A DNA stretch of 64,000 bases from positions 12,102,844 through 12,166,843 of the forward strand of contig JABAKD010000019.1 in assembly GCA_012845835.1 (NCBI GenBank), given 5' to 3'. Shown piece after piece: positions 34,801 to 43,885 of this stretch. The stretch's first letter is position 1. Each line of letters starts with the position of its first letter. The DNA is from Undaria pinnatifida (lineage: Eukaryota > Sar > Phaeophyceae > Laminariales > Alariaceae). The position numbers and the translations under genes are program-made. A model generated the notes under the pieces. It worked only from the letters and a program-made list of their open reading frames with translations. It was not told the DNA's origin and did not search any database.

Positions 34801-37800
34801 CCCCCACAAACTGAGTACACCCCCCCCCCCCCCGCCCCTCCTCGCTGCCATGGCTCCCCAATCCCCCCAAACACAGGACGGGGAGAACAGTCCTCCGGGA
34901 GCCAACCAGCTCAAGGGCAGCCCCAACAGCAACGGCCTTACGCCGGGAGGCGTTGGCTCCCCTTCCAAGAACCGGTCTCGGAACACCCCCGAAACCCCCA
35001 AATCAAAGGCCTCCGCTCTACCCTCGAAGTCCAAAAAGAAGAAAAATACGAACTCGCCCGCTACGGATGCTAGGCAGCTAGCCGGCACGGCGGCTTCGGA
35101 CGCTGTCGATGTGGCGACGGGTCATGGAAGCGGGAGGGTTTCGTCTGAGAGGCAGGCGGCCTGTGGCCCGCGGGAAGGGTTTGGGGTGGGGTTGAGGGAG
35201 CTGCGGGACAGTGGCGGGGGGGGGGAGGGGGCGGGGAAGAGCAAAGTGGTGATTGCGGTATCGAGAAGGGTGTCGGTGCTCAGGGTTAGCACGGCCGGAG
35301 GGAGGAGGTGGGTCAATTTGAGGGGGAGGGGTGCGGGGTTAGAGTTAAGAGTGGCTCGGCGTAGTTTTTTGTTGCTAGCGAGATTAATATGCGTCGGAAA
35401 TATGTTTTGTTGTTGTCGGTTTGTGGTATCATATACCTGCCATTTCATTTTGTTGTGTTCGTTGTTGTCGGTTTGTGATATCATATACCTGGCAGTTTTC
35501 ATCGTTGTCGGTTTGTGGTATTATAAACCTGTCATTCGTATGGGCTTGTTGTCGTTTCTATTTATGGTCTTCTTTATTGTTTTTGGAAGCTTGTTCTTGA
35601 TATATATATATATATATATTTTGCCAATACTCGGTCGGTGTCCTTTTCTTCGCCCTCCCTCCTCGTTCTCTTCGCGTGGTCTTTGATACAGGGTTTCCTC
35701 CGTCCGCGCCTCGCTCGCGGGCAACCGCAGGGCTTCCCGCGCGTCGCACAGCAACGGTAACCGCCGAGTTTCGAACCTCCGCAGTCGCGTCAGCACCAAC
35801 GCAAGCGGACCCTCCGCGGGTGGCGACCAGGACGTTGTCGGGCCGACCACCGCTGTTCCGGAGGATGTGGAAGAGGAGGAGGACATAGATGACGGGGAGA
35901 CTGGTTTTCGTCGTGAAAGCGGCATGACGGTGAGAAGAGATGTATTCCCCAAGCGCCCCCTTCTTCTGAACCCTTGCTCTGTTGTTGGCCTGTTTTTGGT
36001 GCTGTAGGTAGCGTGCAAATTTTTGTTTTTGTGTACCAAAAGGTAAGTGTTGGCTGAACGGATCTGACCGTTCCGATCTGATCGTTTAACTATCGTCCTA
36101 CGTGGAAAGTTGAAAGAGATCAAATTAGTTTGTTATTGTCCTGTCGATACTGCCCACATTTGGAGGGTAAATTAGACCAGTTTTTTATTATGTATCATCG
36201 AGCGTTGAAAGGGACTCTTTCAATCTAGCCGGTCTGTTTTTTTGTCAAGTACAATACGTAGGCCGTTCCCAAACATGCTGTGAAATGTGCATACTAAATT
36301 CTCTTGTTTCAACACGGGAACTCTTGTTTGTTTGCTATGTCCAACCTACGTACAATCCAAGAATAGACTTGATGTTTTTTCCCCCATAAACGTGGTTTCG
36401 GTTTTTAATGGTAGCAATGAGCGTCAGTAAAACCGTTTGTCTACTGTGTACCGCAAAAGGTAACCCCTTTTTTTTTGCGCGTGTAGTGTGTATGTCGTGT
36501 TAACCATCCGACAACGTGCAGAGTGTGTGTTAACGTCGTTCACCCGCAAACATCCCCAGCAACAAAGAAGGCGGAGGGGAAGTAACAGCGGAGTCCTTTC
36601 CTGACTAATTTGTTCCCAACACTTGGCTTCGTTTGTAATTGGTTTAAGAGGTGTGAAGTTTGAGGTGGGCGTTTGTGCGGTCCATGATGCTTTGCAAAAC
36701 ACACGTAGCGAAGACACCTTCGAGAAGGCGCTTATTGTTTACGACTGTGTACCCTCTGGTATAACGATCCATGCCGTGTCTTGCTGTTGATTTGTTTTGT
36801 GTTGACGATGATGCTCGCAAAACGAGCACAGCAATGACAGCTGTTTTTGACGTGCCTCTTCCCTTCTGTGCATTATGGTCGTGGCTTAGTTTGTTTTGTG
36901 TTGTCGATGATGCTTCGCGGGATACACGAGGCGAAGACAACTATCAACACCAATATTGCTGTCCGTGTTGTGGTCGTATATCTTTCCATCCGTATCGTTG
37001 GCCTTGTGTCGTACCGGGCTGTTTTTTTTGTCATTTTCTGTGTGTTTTTTGTTTTACCTTTTTGTGTTGTTTTGTTTTTGTGTTGTGTTGTCGATGATGC
37101 CTCGCAGAACGCACAGAGCGAAGACAACTTTTTCGAGAAGGCACGGCGTTGCGTGCTCCGCGCAATCGGCGTCGGCGCTAGGAAGAGCCTCACTGGCGCG
37201 GGCGTGGACGGCGTTGCCACCGTGGCCACGCCCTTTCCGGAGAACGCCGACGATTTCGAAGCCAAGCATAAGATCAAGGTTAGACGGATTGAGCAAACCA
37301 TCGTTTAATTATGGTTTGCTGGATGGATGGGTTTAGGGGTAGAAGGATGGGTGCTAGATATTTACACCCCTCTGGGACTGCACCTACCTTTGATGGAACG
37401 AATGTTGGAAACAGTGTAGACTATTTTTGTTGTTGCAGTAACGAAAAGAGCGTGGTTATCGTGTGGTTTTTAATGAAAAGTACGAGGTGGGGTCCGTGTA
37501 CCTTTTGTTTAGATTTACCGCCCAAGGGTTGCACTCTAGCTATTGCACTCCCCTCCGTCCTCTACCTATCCATAGCAGAGATGTCGAACTGCCACAAAAA
37601 TAAAATTTGGAGCTGCTTCGCGTGTAGTTACCAAAGTTCAAATGTGGCTACGTGGCAGCGAGCGGAATTGCCCGTGGCGGAGCGTGTAGGGATTCCCTAT
37701 GGAAATATGTGTTTTTCGTGAAAAGGGGACAGGGGTTGTTAGATAAGAACGGCAGCCCAGGTTTCTTACTGCTGAAGTGACCTGGCCGTAACGCCGTAAT

Positions 37801-39928
37801 GCGGTATTCCTACATAGCTGATCCACAGGGCAAAGCTATTCCTCCCACGGCTGTCTGATCACCTGCATGATTTGGTTCGTGGTGGATTTGACATGTGTTA
37901 TGGAGGTGGAGTTGCCTGTCGCGCCCGTCGGCAAAAGTTTGAAGAATCGGCGACCGCCGTTTTTTTTTTGTTCGGCCAATCACGACAGACCGGGAGGTTA
38001 AACCCCTTTGGAACCCCGAAATCCTTTCCCATACTAATTTCAAGTGAATATTTCATCAAAAGGATTTCCAGTTGTAAAGGCGTTAAGCAATAGCGGTGGA
38101 AAGCGGAGCCATCAAATCAGACAGCAGGCATTAGATCACTCGCCCAGATGGAAACCCCCAGTGTCGCGGTTTTTAATCGTGGGGTGCTTTTCTTTGTTTA
38201 GTTGTTTGTTTTTGTTTTGAGTTTTCCCTGAAGATAAATACCGTGCTGTGGTCGGTAATGATATGTGAACGGTTTTGTTTGATTGGCTTTAGAATATTGT
38301 CTTGCGTCATTTCGAGAAGTTCCAGACTGATTAATTTTACCGGTTCATCGTCCAACAATGGACGCGCATGTCAGAAAGGACAAAAACAAACCGAAAACAA
38401 CCTGATCCGTATACCTCAGTATAAACGTATTAAACTGGTGCATTCCACAGCCGTCAGATTTTGTCCCCCTCAATAACGGGCTTTGTAGCTTCCTTGAACA
38501 GACTGATTAACATCACTCAGTTGACCCTGGTACAAGCCACACTGTAGTTCCGCGGGGAGTCGCCGACCTATATCTTTAATGAGGACACACACCCAGTAAT
38601 ACGCGCGATCGGAGTATCACACGCAGCTTGCAAAGATGATTTTCGACAAAATCTTCGATCTTACAGCTGGAGTGTATTTTACTTTTTTGCAGTATGCCCA
38701 ACAGCCTTGAGAGAGCATAAAGTCTTGTAGAACCTCGAAACAAGTACGACGCATATATAATACGTGTTTTTTCTTTTTCGTGTTTTTTGTTTTTGTGTCA
38801 TTTTTGATGATTTTTTTTTTTATTTCCCCTATCTTTCTTGTTACCTTGCGTCTCTTCCAGGTGAAGATGCCGAAGCGGCCGAAGAAGAAGGCGATGGAGA
38901 CCAGCCCGGGTAGCCCACACCAGGGAGCGGAGATGGAAGTGGAAGGCGCCCACGCCTCGGAGGTGCGGACTTCTTGTCCTAAGGTTAGATTGATCTAGTT
39001 AATAGCAGGCTAGGAGCTACAGGCCAAATCCTCGGAGGTGCGGGTCTCGTGTCCTGAGATCAGATCGTGTTTGCTTGCCGCTTCCTGGTATTTTTTTTGT
39101 GTGCTATTTATTGTGGTGTTGTTGCCTTCCGGTACGTACTAGTTTGTGATTTGTTTATTGTGCTGTTTCCTAGCTGTTGATTTTGCGTTGTTTTTCTTTC
39201 ACTGTTTTTTTTTTCTTGCGTTTGCGTTTGCGGGGAGTTTTTGGTCGGGTACTCTGTTCCTCTTACGTACGCGTGTATCTCCTTTTCATGTTACGTTTCG
39301 ATTCCCACGCGTTCGTTTGATTTCTCTTTCTTGTCCGTTTATTTTTTCTTTTGCAATGTGCGCTCTAGGATATTTTACGAGATTATCATGTTTTGCCCTG
39401 CTGCCGCTGTCTTTGTTTAACGTGTGCCAGGCTTCCTCGGCGGCGGTGCTAACCGGCATCGAGCGCTGGGTCTTTGGCGCAAAGCAAGAGAGGGTAAGTT
39501 CATCGAAAATATCGGCAATCCCGGCAAAAGAGCGTTATTTGTTCATTGTCGGCCTCCATAAAGACGGCGGTTTCGCGTAGGGTGGGGTTTATGGGAGTTG
39601 TGCGTGCATACCGATAAATTGCTCGAATGCAAGGTCATTCGTAAGGGGATTTGCGCGTTTTTCACCATGCAGACCTGCACATTTGAATGCTGATATGATA
39701 GTCAGCACAGCTACTTGTAGGGAAAACCATTATGTATATGTACATGCCGAACAAAGCATACTTTTCTGACTTATCCTCTTCCTCCCTTCCCTCGGTCTCT
39801 CTCAGAGCACGCCGACGAAGTATCACGGTGGCGCACGCGCTTACTCACCGACGACGTCAGGTCCGAGCCCCATGCGGCCGGACACATCGGGCGTCAAGAC
39901 CATGCACGACTACGTGCGAGCTATGTAG
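21242..39928 (+). CDS. Kinesin-6-like (MKLP/KIF20-type) motor protein, 22 exons
   Basis: A plus-end-type microtubule motor; kinesin-6 members act in the central spindle and cytokinesis. Exons with consistent phase: 21242-21467, 22946-23157, 23712-23914, 25301-25418, 25745-25885, 26810-26863, 28131-28300, 29752-29836, 30127-30202, 30622-30715, 31228-31348, 32285-32440, 32806-32901, 33231-33362, 33693-33797, 34199-34396, 34877-~35170 (donor uncertain), 35692-35929, 37108-37278, 38861-38962, 39431-39493, 39806-39928. Total about 1,050 residues. Visible motifs: VFLRVRPP (97-104), P-loop GMTNAGKT (189-196), switch I NEDSSRSH (307-314), switch II DLAGSER (335-341), VPFRESKLTHLF, and VNINPSTQDFDETQQVLKNS near the motor end (about 428). 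AYGMTNAGKTYT and the DETxxVLK pattern favour kinesin-6. Exons 13-16 look coiled-coil (EQYIALLEERVSASEVKMQE); 17-22 are Ser/Pro- and Lys-rich tail. The start ATG is the first in the open exon 1; phases 1-2 and 2-3 match exactly. The exon 17/18 junction is the weakest part. Confidence 0.9.
22425..22496 (-). repeat. TQLAKM/LTADV peptide motif, core copy (frameshifted), in kinesin intron 1
   Basis: On the minus strand it reads SITQIAKMSIDLQI, then a one-base shift gives VELIDCVFETSR. The peptide pattern is recognisable although DNA identity to other copies is modest. Confidence 0.45.
23348..23412 (+). pseudogene. Echo of kinesin exon 2 3' end
   Basis: GAGGACCTTTCGTCCGCCTA and the following GGCTTGGCACAGTGGGATCA TCAGCC..CTGGTCTGTG align without gaps with the exon 2 end at 23104-23162, including the donor GTCTGT. 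The intron sequence after it (GTCGGTGATTGGCTGACGTAG) also repeats one at about 23259-23281, so exon edge and intron were duplicated together. Confidence 0.65.
24066..24160 (+). pseudogene. Echo 1 of the P-loop exon (kinesin exon 3)
   Basis: About 94 bp align without gaps to 23826-23920. The peptide reads SAYGTAIAREAHTARGEGG then LGLIPPAL, against FAYGMTNAGKTYTVLGEDG then PGLIPQAL in the exon. The GKT of the P-loop is lost and the donor is changed from GTGAGT to GTGGGT, so this copy cannot encode a working motor. Confidence 0.7.
24266..24330 (+). pseudogene. Echo 2 of the P-loop exon
   Basis: CACACAGTGCACGTG, GGTTGTCCTGAATTCATCCC and CCAGGTGTTCACGTGAG follow the exon 3 order, ending with the same ACGTGAG donor context. 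Divergence is greater than in echo 1. Confidence 0.5.
24392..24545. repeat. Dispersed repeat with CCTCCAACATTTGGGCGC, copy 2, in intron 3
   Basis: TACTCATTTGTTTCTTGCC, CCCTTTCGAGACAGAG and AGAGACACCTCCAACATTTG match 13044-13190 in order. It is inserted between P-loop echoes 2 and 3. Confidence 0.55.
24779..24880 (+). pseudogene. Echo 3 of the P-loop exon
   Basis: TTTGCTTACGGCATGACCAA CGCG is nearly identical to exon 3, preserving AYGMTNA, then the sequence degrades and resumes at GGTGGTAGCGCTGGCCTCAA to the ACGTGAGTT donor. An in-frame stop and a deletion remove the GKT. Confidence 0.65.
26464..26553. mobile_element. ~90-bp Tc1/pogo-like MITE with TA flanks, in intron 5
   Basis: The unit starts CAGTGGCAGGTTGTTATATA and its inverted right end starts CAGTAGGTGGCCCTATATA; both continue into GTGCGGGT. 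TA lies on each side (26462-26463 and 26554-26555). A further partial direct copy of the arm starts at about 26388. The CAGT tips and TA duplication are typical of Tc1/mariner/pogo elements. Confidence 0.5.
27662..27710 (+). pseudogene. Echo of kinesin exon 7 5' end
   Basis: TTCACAG is followed by ACCAAGCTCGTGCGCGTGAA then GGCAAGGATTCCAACTTGTG, nearly identical to exon 7 at 28131. The frame reads TKLVRVKGKDSNLWVV against IKLVREKGKDSNLWVV, but the conserved DLAGSER that should follow is absent. The upstream intron sequence is also similar, so a block of about 470 bp was duplicated. Confidence 0.75.
27783..27958. repeat. GGGTC-rich palindromic repeat family, copy 2, in intron 6
   Basis: CAGGTCGGGTCATGGTGACC, CCGTGAGATTCCGAACAC, GTTTTTGAAAACCTTC and ATCATGACCCGTGGGAAC match the copies at 7308 and 61962. 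It lies between the exon 7 echo and the true exon 7. Confidence 0.65.
28318..29048. mobile_element. hAT-type non-autonomous transposon in kinesin intron 7
   Basis: The 731-bp element has perfect 15-bp inverted ends, CAGGGTACTCCTCGG, and is flanked by an identical 8-bp duplication, ATTTTTTT (28310-28317 and 29049-29056). CAGGG tips and 8-bp target duplications are diagnostic of hAT elements. The interior is many variants of a TGACGGTAC unit and contains a tRNA-like segment (28719-28779). No transposase is encoded. It inserted 17 bp after the exon 7 donor. Confidence 0.85.
28719..28779 (-). ncRNA. tRNA-like Pol III promoter segment inside the hAT element
   Basis: On the minus strand GCCGGTAGTCCAGTAGGTAG resembles a tRNA start with an A box, and GGAGTTCGATCCTC resembles a B box, with correct spacing. 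The acceptor arms do not pair, so it is a tRNA relic or SINE head, not a functional tRNA. Confidence 0.45.
29321..29628 (+). mobile_element. tRNA-derived SINE (family A), copy 3, in kinesin intron 7
   Basis: The head CCGGTCGCCACGGTGGCGTA, B box GAGTTCGAATCCCCCC, body with TTGACTTGCGGAAAACGCGA and tail GTGGAAATAAAAAA are intact. It has the same strand as the gene and lies less than 300 bp from the hAT element. Confidence 0.75.
31485..31922 (-). mobile_element. SINE family B copy in kinesin intron 11, interrupted by GTT repeat
   Basis: Plus-strand blocks TAACTCAGGTCCGGGGTCAC, GTTGACTCAGGTCGAACTGT and a terminal CCACCGGGGCGACCAGCGAC match family B. The head and body are separated by an expanded (GTT)n tract at 31745-31877. 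Confidence 0.6.
31745..31877. repeat. (GTT)n microsatellite
   Basis: About 130 bp of GTT units with a few interruptions, inside the SINE in intron 11. The open frames it makes (polyVal/polyThr) are not genes. Confidence 0.9.
32545..32650 (-). repeat. Degenerate LTDAVSF/TQLAN peptide repeat in intron 12
   Basis: On the minus strand the frame reads DETIGLTDAVSFTQLANG then VDEYVRLTDTVSF, two rounds of a pattern like the TQLAKM...LTA motif. DNA similarity to other copies is weak, so membership is tentative. Confidence 0.3.
35405..35530. repeat. Three tandem ~45-60-bp units in intron 17
   Basis: GTTGTCGGTTTGTGGTATCA, with TATACCTG-CA, is repeated three times with small changes. It is noncoding and lies just upstream of a (TA)n run at about 35600-35620. 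Confidence 0.7.
36680..36732 (+). pseudogene. Echo 1 of kinesin exon 19 5' end
   Basis: CCATGATGCTTTGCAAAACA then CACGTAGCGAAGACACCTTC GAGAAGGCG follows the exon 19 acceptor and start (GATGATGCCTCGCAGAACGC, then ACAGAGCGAAGACAACTTTT, TCGAGAAGGC). Confidence 0.6.
36790..36850 (+). pseudogene. Echo 2 of kinesin exon 19 5' end
   Basis: TTTGTTTTGTGTTGACGATG then ATGCTCGCAAAACGAGCACA keeps the polypyrimidine tract and acceptor region of exon 19 but loses the AG and the coding part. Confidence 0.5.
36889..36945 (+). pseudogene. Echo 3 of kinesin exon 19 5' end
   Basis: TTTGTTTTGTGTTGTCGATG then ATGCTTCGCGGGATACACGA and GGCGAAGACAACT matches the true site at about 37070-37132. The acceptor AG has become GG. 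Confidence 0.6.
38446..38681. mobile_element. Short element carrying the TQLAKM/LTAG motif, full copy 2, in intron 19
   Basis: On the plus strand it runs from ACAGCCGTCAGATTTTGTCC to CTTACAGCTGGAGTGTATTT and encodes EYHTQLAKMIFDKIFDLTAG then VYF. It is inverted relative to 15620-15848 and shares the GGGAGTCGCCGACCTATATC block. It sits close upstream of exon 20. Confidence 0.6.
39025..39069 (+). pseudogene. Echo of kinesin exon 20 3' end
   Basis: CCTCGGAGGTGCGGGTCTCG then TGTCCTGAGATCAGAT repeats the exon 20 end and donor at 38955-38991 (CCTCGGAGGTGCGGACTTCT, TGTCCTAAGGTTAGAT) about 75 bp downstream. Confidence 0.65.
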
Positions 39929-42783
39929 ATGCGCTGTGAAGCACAGCCCTATTCTCGGTTCTGTAGGTGTATTGGATGGCGTTGGTGTTTGTTGGGAGGC
40001 GGGGAGGGTACTGCCCGCTGGATCGTCCAGCCCTTGTGTCGATGCAGGAGTTCGTGCGAATGATGTAGAATGTGGTGCACGGCCACTTGCAAGTGAGGCA
40101 GAGGCCGCGGTGGCTCTGTAGGCGGTGCATGGCAAGACATTCTTGTAGCCGTCGGTACCCCCCGACCCTTGGTGCAAGAAACGCCTCCTCGGTGAACGCC
40201 CGACATGGTCCGTCCTGGCACTAAGAACTACGGCAACCGTGCATAACATGATTACCCCCCCCCCCCCACTCTTCGATCGCTAGCCTGCATTGTGGGACCG
40301 GCGTTTACGAATTGGGAATATGATGATGGCTCCGACCTGAGGTAGGGCGGGTTTCGGTCTTCCTAAGGCGTTAAGGGTGGGAATGGGGAGGTGAAAGAGG
40401 GGCGGGTCCTCTATCCCTAGGGTTGAGTAAATATTGGGAGATGATATGTGCTTTCTGCTGTGCGCGGCGGCTGCTGCTCTGCGGCTGAGTTTATTGCATT
40501 TTTTGTTTTTATTTTGTTGCTGTTTTTGTAGTGTTACTGCACTTTAGATCTGCACCCTCCTCAAAATCTGCGTACTTGGGCGGGCTGGCTGGCTTGAGGC
40601 CGACTGACTGGCCTATCGCTCGCCGAGCGATTTTATTTATTATCTACCCGCTTGCTTTTTTTGTATGTTTATTGTTTACCACGGATTACGGACGGAGGGA
40701 TTGGGGATGGGGGCGGCTATATCCCCTTTTACCAATGCTGAACAAATTACACACCACCCTTTAAGTCGACCGTCCCTACCATGTGGGTGGCGTTTCTTCA
40801 AGGGTTAGGCGTTGGCTGATTTTTTTTTTCTTTGAAAGTATTTGACCGTTGGAAGATTTTTCTGTTAGATTTTTTCCCCGTTGCACTCCTCTTGCGATGG
40901 AGAGTTTCACTACTTCTTTCCCCCTTTCCCCCTTGTGCTCCATCCTTGGCGCGAATTATCATTAGTGGGCTGCTGAACCCCTTGTACTTCGTCCGTGGCG
41001 CGAACTATAACTAGTGGGCCGCTGTAGCACTCCCGGCTTTTTTGCTGTCTCAGTGCCCTGCAATTATCTGGCCACTTTTCATTCCATCTCTGTGGATTGA
41101 CTTGTCACTGAGCAGAGGTCGAGCGGGCACGGGGGAGGGGGGGGGGATTACAGACGCTTTATACCTCGTCCCGGGTATCAAACTATGATACTGCGGAGTG
41201 CGGTGGCGGATATCATGGGGGGCTAAGGATTTTCCCGACGAAGTGGTGTCACAGCCCTCCCCCCCCCCCCCCCCTCCTCCCCGATGTCAATATTCATGCC
41301 GTGTAGCGGGGCCAGTAGAACGGACTGCTTTCTGCCTGCAGCCCGGGGGAAGTCTATCGCGCAGAACCTCCTTCGCTGTCCAACAGCGGATGGGGTGAGG
41401 TTTGGCGGTGTCACGGAATATGGCAAGTATATATCATAGCCCACGTCGTTCGTACACACTTTTTTTATCTTGCTACTGCAACACCTGCTATTGATGCCAA
41501 CCAACCACCCGTGTGTTTTGCTGTGGGCGGAACGCCCGCACTATGGGTATAGGGGGGGGGGCGGGAGGTGCGTGACTACTGGGATTCTGCTTTTCTTGTG
41601 TATGTTTGTCTGCTTGTAGCCCTATGTGGCAGGCGTTTTTGGTGTGGAGGGGGGGTGTCAAAAAGGCGGAGTATTACAGTGAATTATGGGGTCCCTCACA
41701 AGGTTGATTTCGTAACGCGTCGGTATAACTGGGGGCGAAGAACAGTGCCGCGAGAGGCTTAGCTTAGTCTTGCCGTAAAAGGGCGGTGGAATACTACCGA
41801 CCCTCCCATAAGAGCCTTGCAATAAACTCTGTCGGAGATTTCTGCGTAAACACGAAATTCGGACGTGGTTATTATGCGAAAGTTGGCGTGGAACATACGT
41901 TTTCTTAGTGAGAAATCTGCCCTGGGTCAGCATGCCGGTTTCTTACGTATTTGAGGGACGGTTTAGCACAATATTCCTCCAATAATAATCTAGCCAGGGT
42001 CGACATCCCGGTTTGTTCTTTGAAGATTGGGGGAACACCCCCCTTCTTGAAGAAGAAATATTGTCTGTGGGTCGGTGTCCCGGTTTCTGATTTGAGGGTC
42101 ACTATCGTAGTACAGGACGCCGTGCAGGGAGGATGTTGAGGTAGGTTGGTATCGGTAGGCGGAGTGTTCCGCCTAGGGTATGATGATGGTGATGACACGG
42201 TTTTTGCATCTTTTGACCCATGATGATAGATGGCGGCATATTTTGATGTATTGCAGCGGGGGGGGGGGGGCAGGGTGTACTCATTACCGTGCGGGGCCGT
42301 AGACCCCCTCATCCTTGTCAATGCCGGGACGGAGCATGTCCGGTTTTCACCGACCAGGAGGGCGTTGCTTACACCTGATGCGAAGCGCCGCCGTGAATTG
42401 GTCGGTGAGTCGCACGCATCAAGGGTGGGCTGCATCGTTCTACTATTACAGTAAGAACAACCGCCTGTGAGGCGAAACACTTCGGCGTGCGTGTTTTCTT
42501 GCATATGGAGGGGGCGGGGGAGTCTGGGGCACGGTCATTGGCGGGGTGAGGGTGGTATTTCCACGATAACGATAAAGCGATTGAAGCGGGCTTCTTTTAT
42601 TGTAGCGACCTTCGAGGGCTGGCTTGGAGCGGTTAGATATGGTAGGGGTCTCGTACGACCCACCGTGAGAGGTAGGGTTGGAGTGGGGGTGGGGTGGGAG
42701 GAATATGTAACCGAATATTTCTGCTATATATCCGGTACGTAGCCGGTAGCCGGTCGAATTAATGCATTATTAAACCCTCACAG
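39929..42783. other. Region after the kinesin stop; no independent gene
   Basis: It contains G or C homopolymer runs near 40255, 41137, 41262, 41550 and 42250 and the repeat at 42260-42400. If the alternative 3' exon is used this is a 2.87-kb intron. Confidence 0.35.
42260..42400 (-). repeat. Dispersed repeat encoding a VGEN-TCSVP peptide, copy 2
   Basis: On the minus strand it reads LLVGENRTCSVPALTRMRGS in one frame, preceded by CDSPTNSRRRFASGVSNA, which resembles the copy at 58490. This is the most intact copy. The 199-codon frame around it (41905-42504) is not otherwise supported. Confidence 0.5.
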
Positions 42784-42861
42784 GGATTCCCATCGAAAGA
42801 CGAGAATGACGACTACAGCAGCTTCGGCCAATTGCTCGCGCAGTCGGTGCCGCCGGGGTAG
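42784..42861 (+). CDS. Possible alternative 3'-terminal exon of the kinesin
   Basis: After CCCTCACAG, 25 codons read GFPSKDENDDYSSFGQLLAQ then SVPPG and stop at 42859-42861. They have clearly coding composition. Exon 22 has a possible donor at 39914 (GACTAC before GTGCGAGC; GTGCG donors are also used by exons 4 and 20), and the phase matches, which would replace the last four residues (VRAM) with this tail. It could equally belong to another transcript. Confidence 0.4.
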   Translation, partial: GFPSKDENDDYSSFGQLLAQSVPPG

Positions 42862-42929
42862 CTGGATCACCGAAAAATATATAATAAAGTGTGCTTCTGA
42901 TTGATGTTGCCCCGCCTCCCCTCTCCCCG

Positions 42930-43184
42930 AGTCGTTGTACGGTAGCCCCCCCAACTACTGTTCTTTAATGAAATCGCCGGTTTCAAAACCAGCTCCCGGT
43001 CGTGTCTCCTGAAATACGGTGTCCCTCGACACCCCGACGTCGTCGATCGATAGGCCTTTGCACTCAAGAAAATATATGGGTACTTTGTTTTCAATAGTAT
43101 CCTTCCTTGTGTCGAGCAACCATGAATGAAGCGTCCGTGAAAGAAAACCGCTGGTTTTGGGGGGGGGCTATCGTACAATCAGCC
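42930..43184. mobile_element. MITE 'GGTAGCCCCCC' family, copy 1
   Basis: The left end is AGTCGTTGTACGGTAGCCCC; the right end is GGGGGGCTATCGTACAATCA, its imperfect inverse. The interior contains AAATCGCCGGTTTCAAAACC and CGACACCCCGACGTCGTCGA. Copies at 43622-43879 and 55785-56037 are 75-85 percent similar by eye. Confidence 0.7.
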
Positions 43185-43447
43185 CCCCACCCCATGTTCA
43201 CGCCGATTCGGTGTATGAAGAAAAAGCAATGGATTCAGAAGGGAAAAAGAGGCGTGTATGGTGTAAAGAAACAGTAAGGGATTCAAAAAGAGGCGTGTAC
43301 TGAAATATCTCATTACATGCAGGAATAATTATATGTAACTTGGGGTGGCGAAGTCGAATTAAGTCGTACCAGGACTGCTGTTGTAACTTTTTTTTTTCAT
43401 GATTCTCATTCTTTGAGGGAGACGATAAACAAACCGTGTCGTAATAA

Positions 43448-43520
43448 GCAGCTTGGAAAGTTGAGTATCGACCCTACAATTAAAATATTTATCGAACTTA
43501 CAGCTGACGTATTTATAATG
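43448..43520 (+). repeat. TQLAKM/LTADV peptide motif, core copy
   Basis: The frame reads GKLSIDPTIKIFIELTADVF then IMTLQ. It lies between two copies of the GGTAGCCCCCC MITE. Confidence 0.45.
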
Positions 43521-43621
43521 ACTTTACAATTTTTTACACATGAGTAGCTTTACTTCAAAAGTACTCTCCATCCGGGGTAAACCAATCAAATCGAACATAT
43601 TACTATTATTAAGTACCCTCG

Positions 43622-43879
43622 AGTCTTTCTTCGGTAGCTCCCCCAACCTTTCTTGAACGAAATCGCCGGTTTCAAAATCAGCTCCCGGTCGTATCTCCTG
43701 AAATACGGTGTCCCTCGACACCCCGACGTCATCGATCGACCGGCCCTTGCAAACAAGAAAACATATACGTGGATACTTTATTTTCAATTGTATCCTTCCT
43801 TCCTTGTGTCGAGCAGCCATGAAGCGTCCGTGAAGGAAAACCGCTGTTTATTTGGGGGGGGGGCTATCGTAGAATCAGT
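43622..43879. mobile_element. MITE 'GGTAGCCCCCC' family, copy 2
   Basis: The copy runs from AGTCTTTCTTCGGTAGCTCC to GGGGCTATCGTAGAATCAGT and is flanked by a 6-bp candidate target duplication, CCCTCG (43616-43621 and 43880-43885). On the minus strand it has an open frame beginning MAARHKEGRIQLKIKYP and containing LVCKGRSIDDVGVSRDTVF, partly conserved in copy 3. Confidence 0.7.
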
Positions 43880-43885
43880 CCCTCG

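Noticed and set aside
34850-35686. 278-codon plus-strand open frame taken as one exon
   Set aside because: Its first part is exon 17, but after about 35170 the composition becomes intron-like with tandem repeats and a TA run, and the next exon needs a splice.
42840-42872. GGGTAGCTGGATCACC resembling the 3' end of a small-subunit rRNA
   Set aside because: The match is about 12 bases, with no flanking rRNA sequence. The segment is better explained by a short coding exon.
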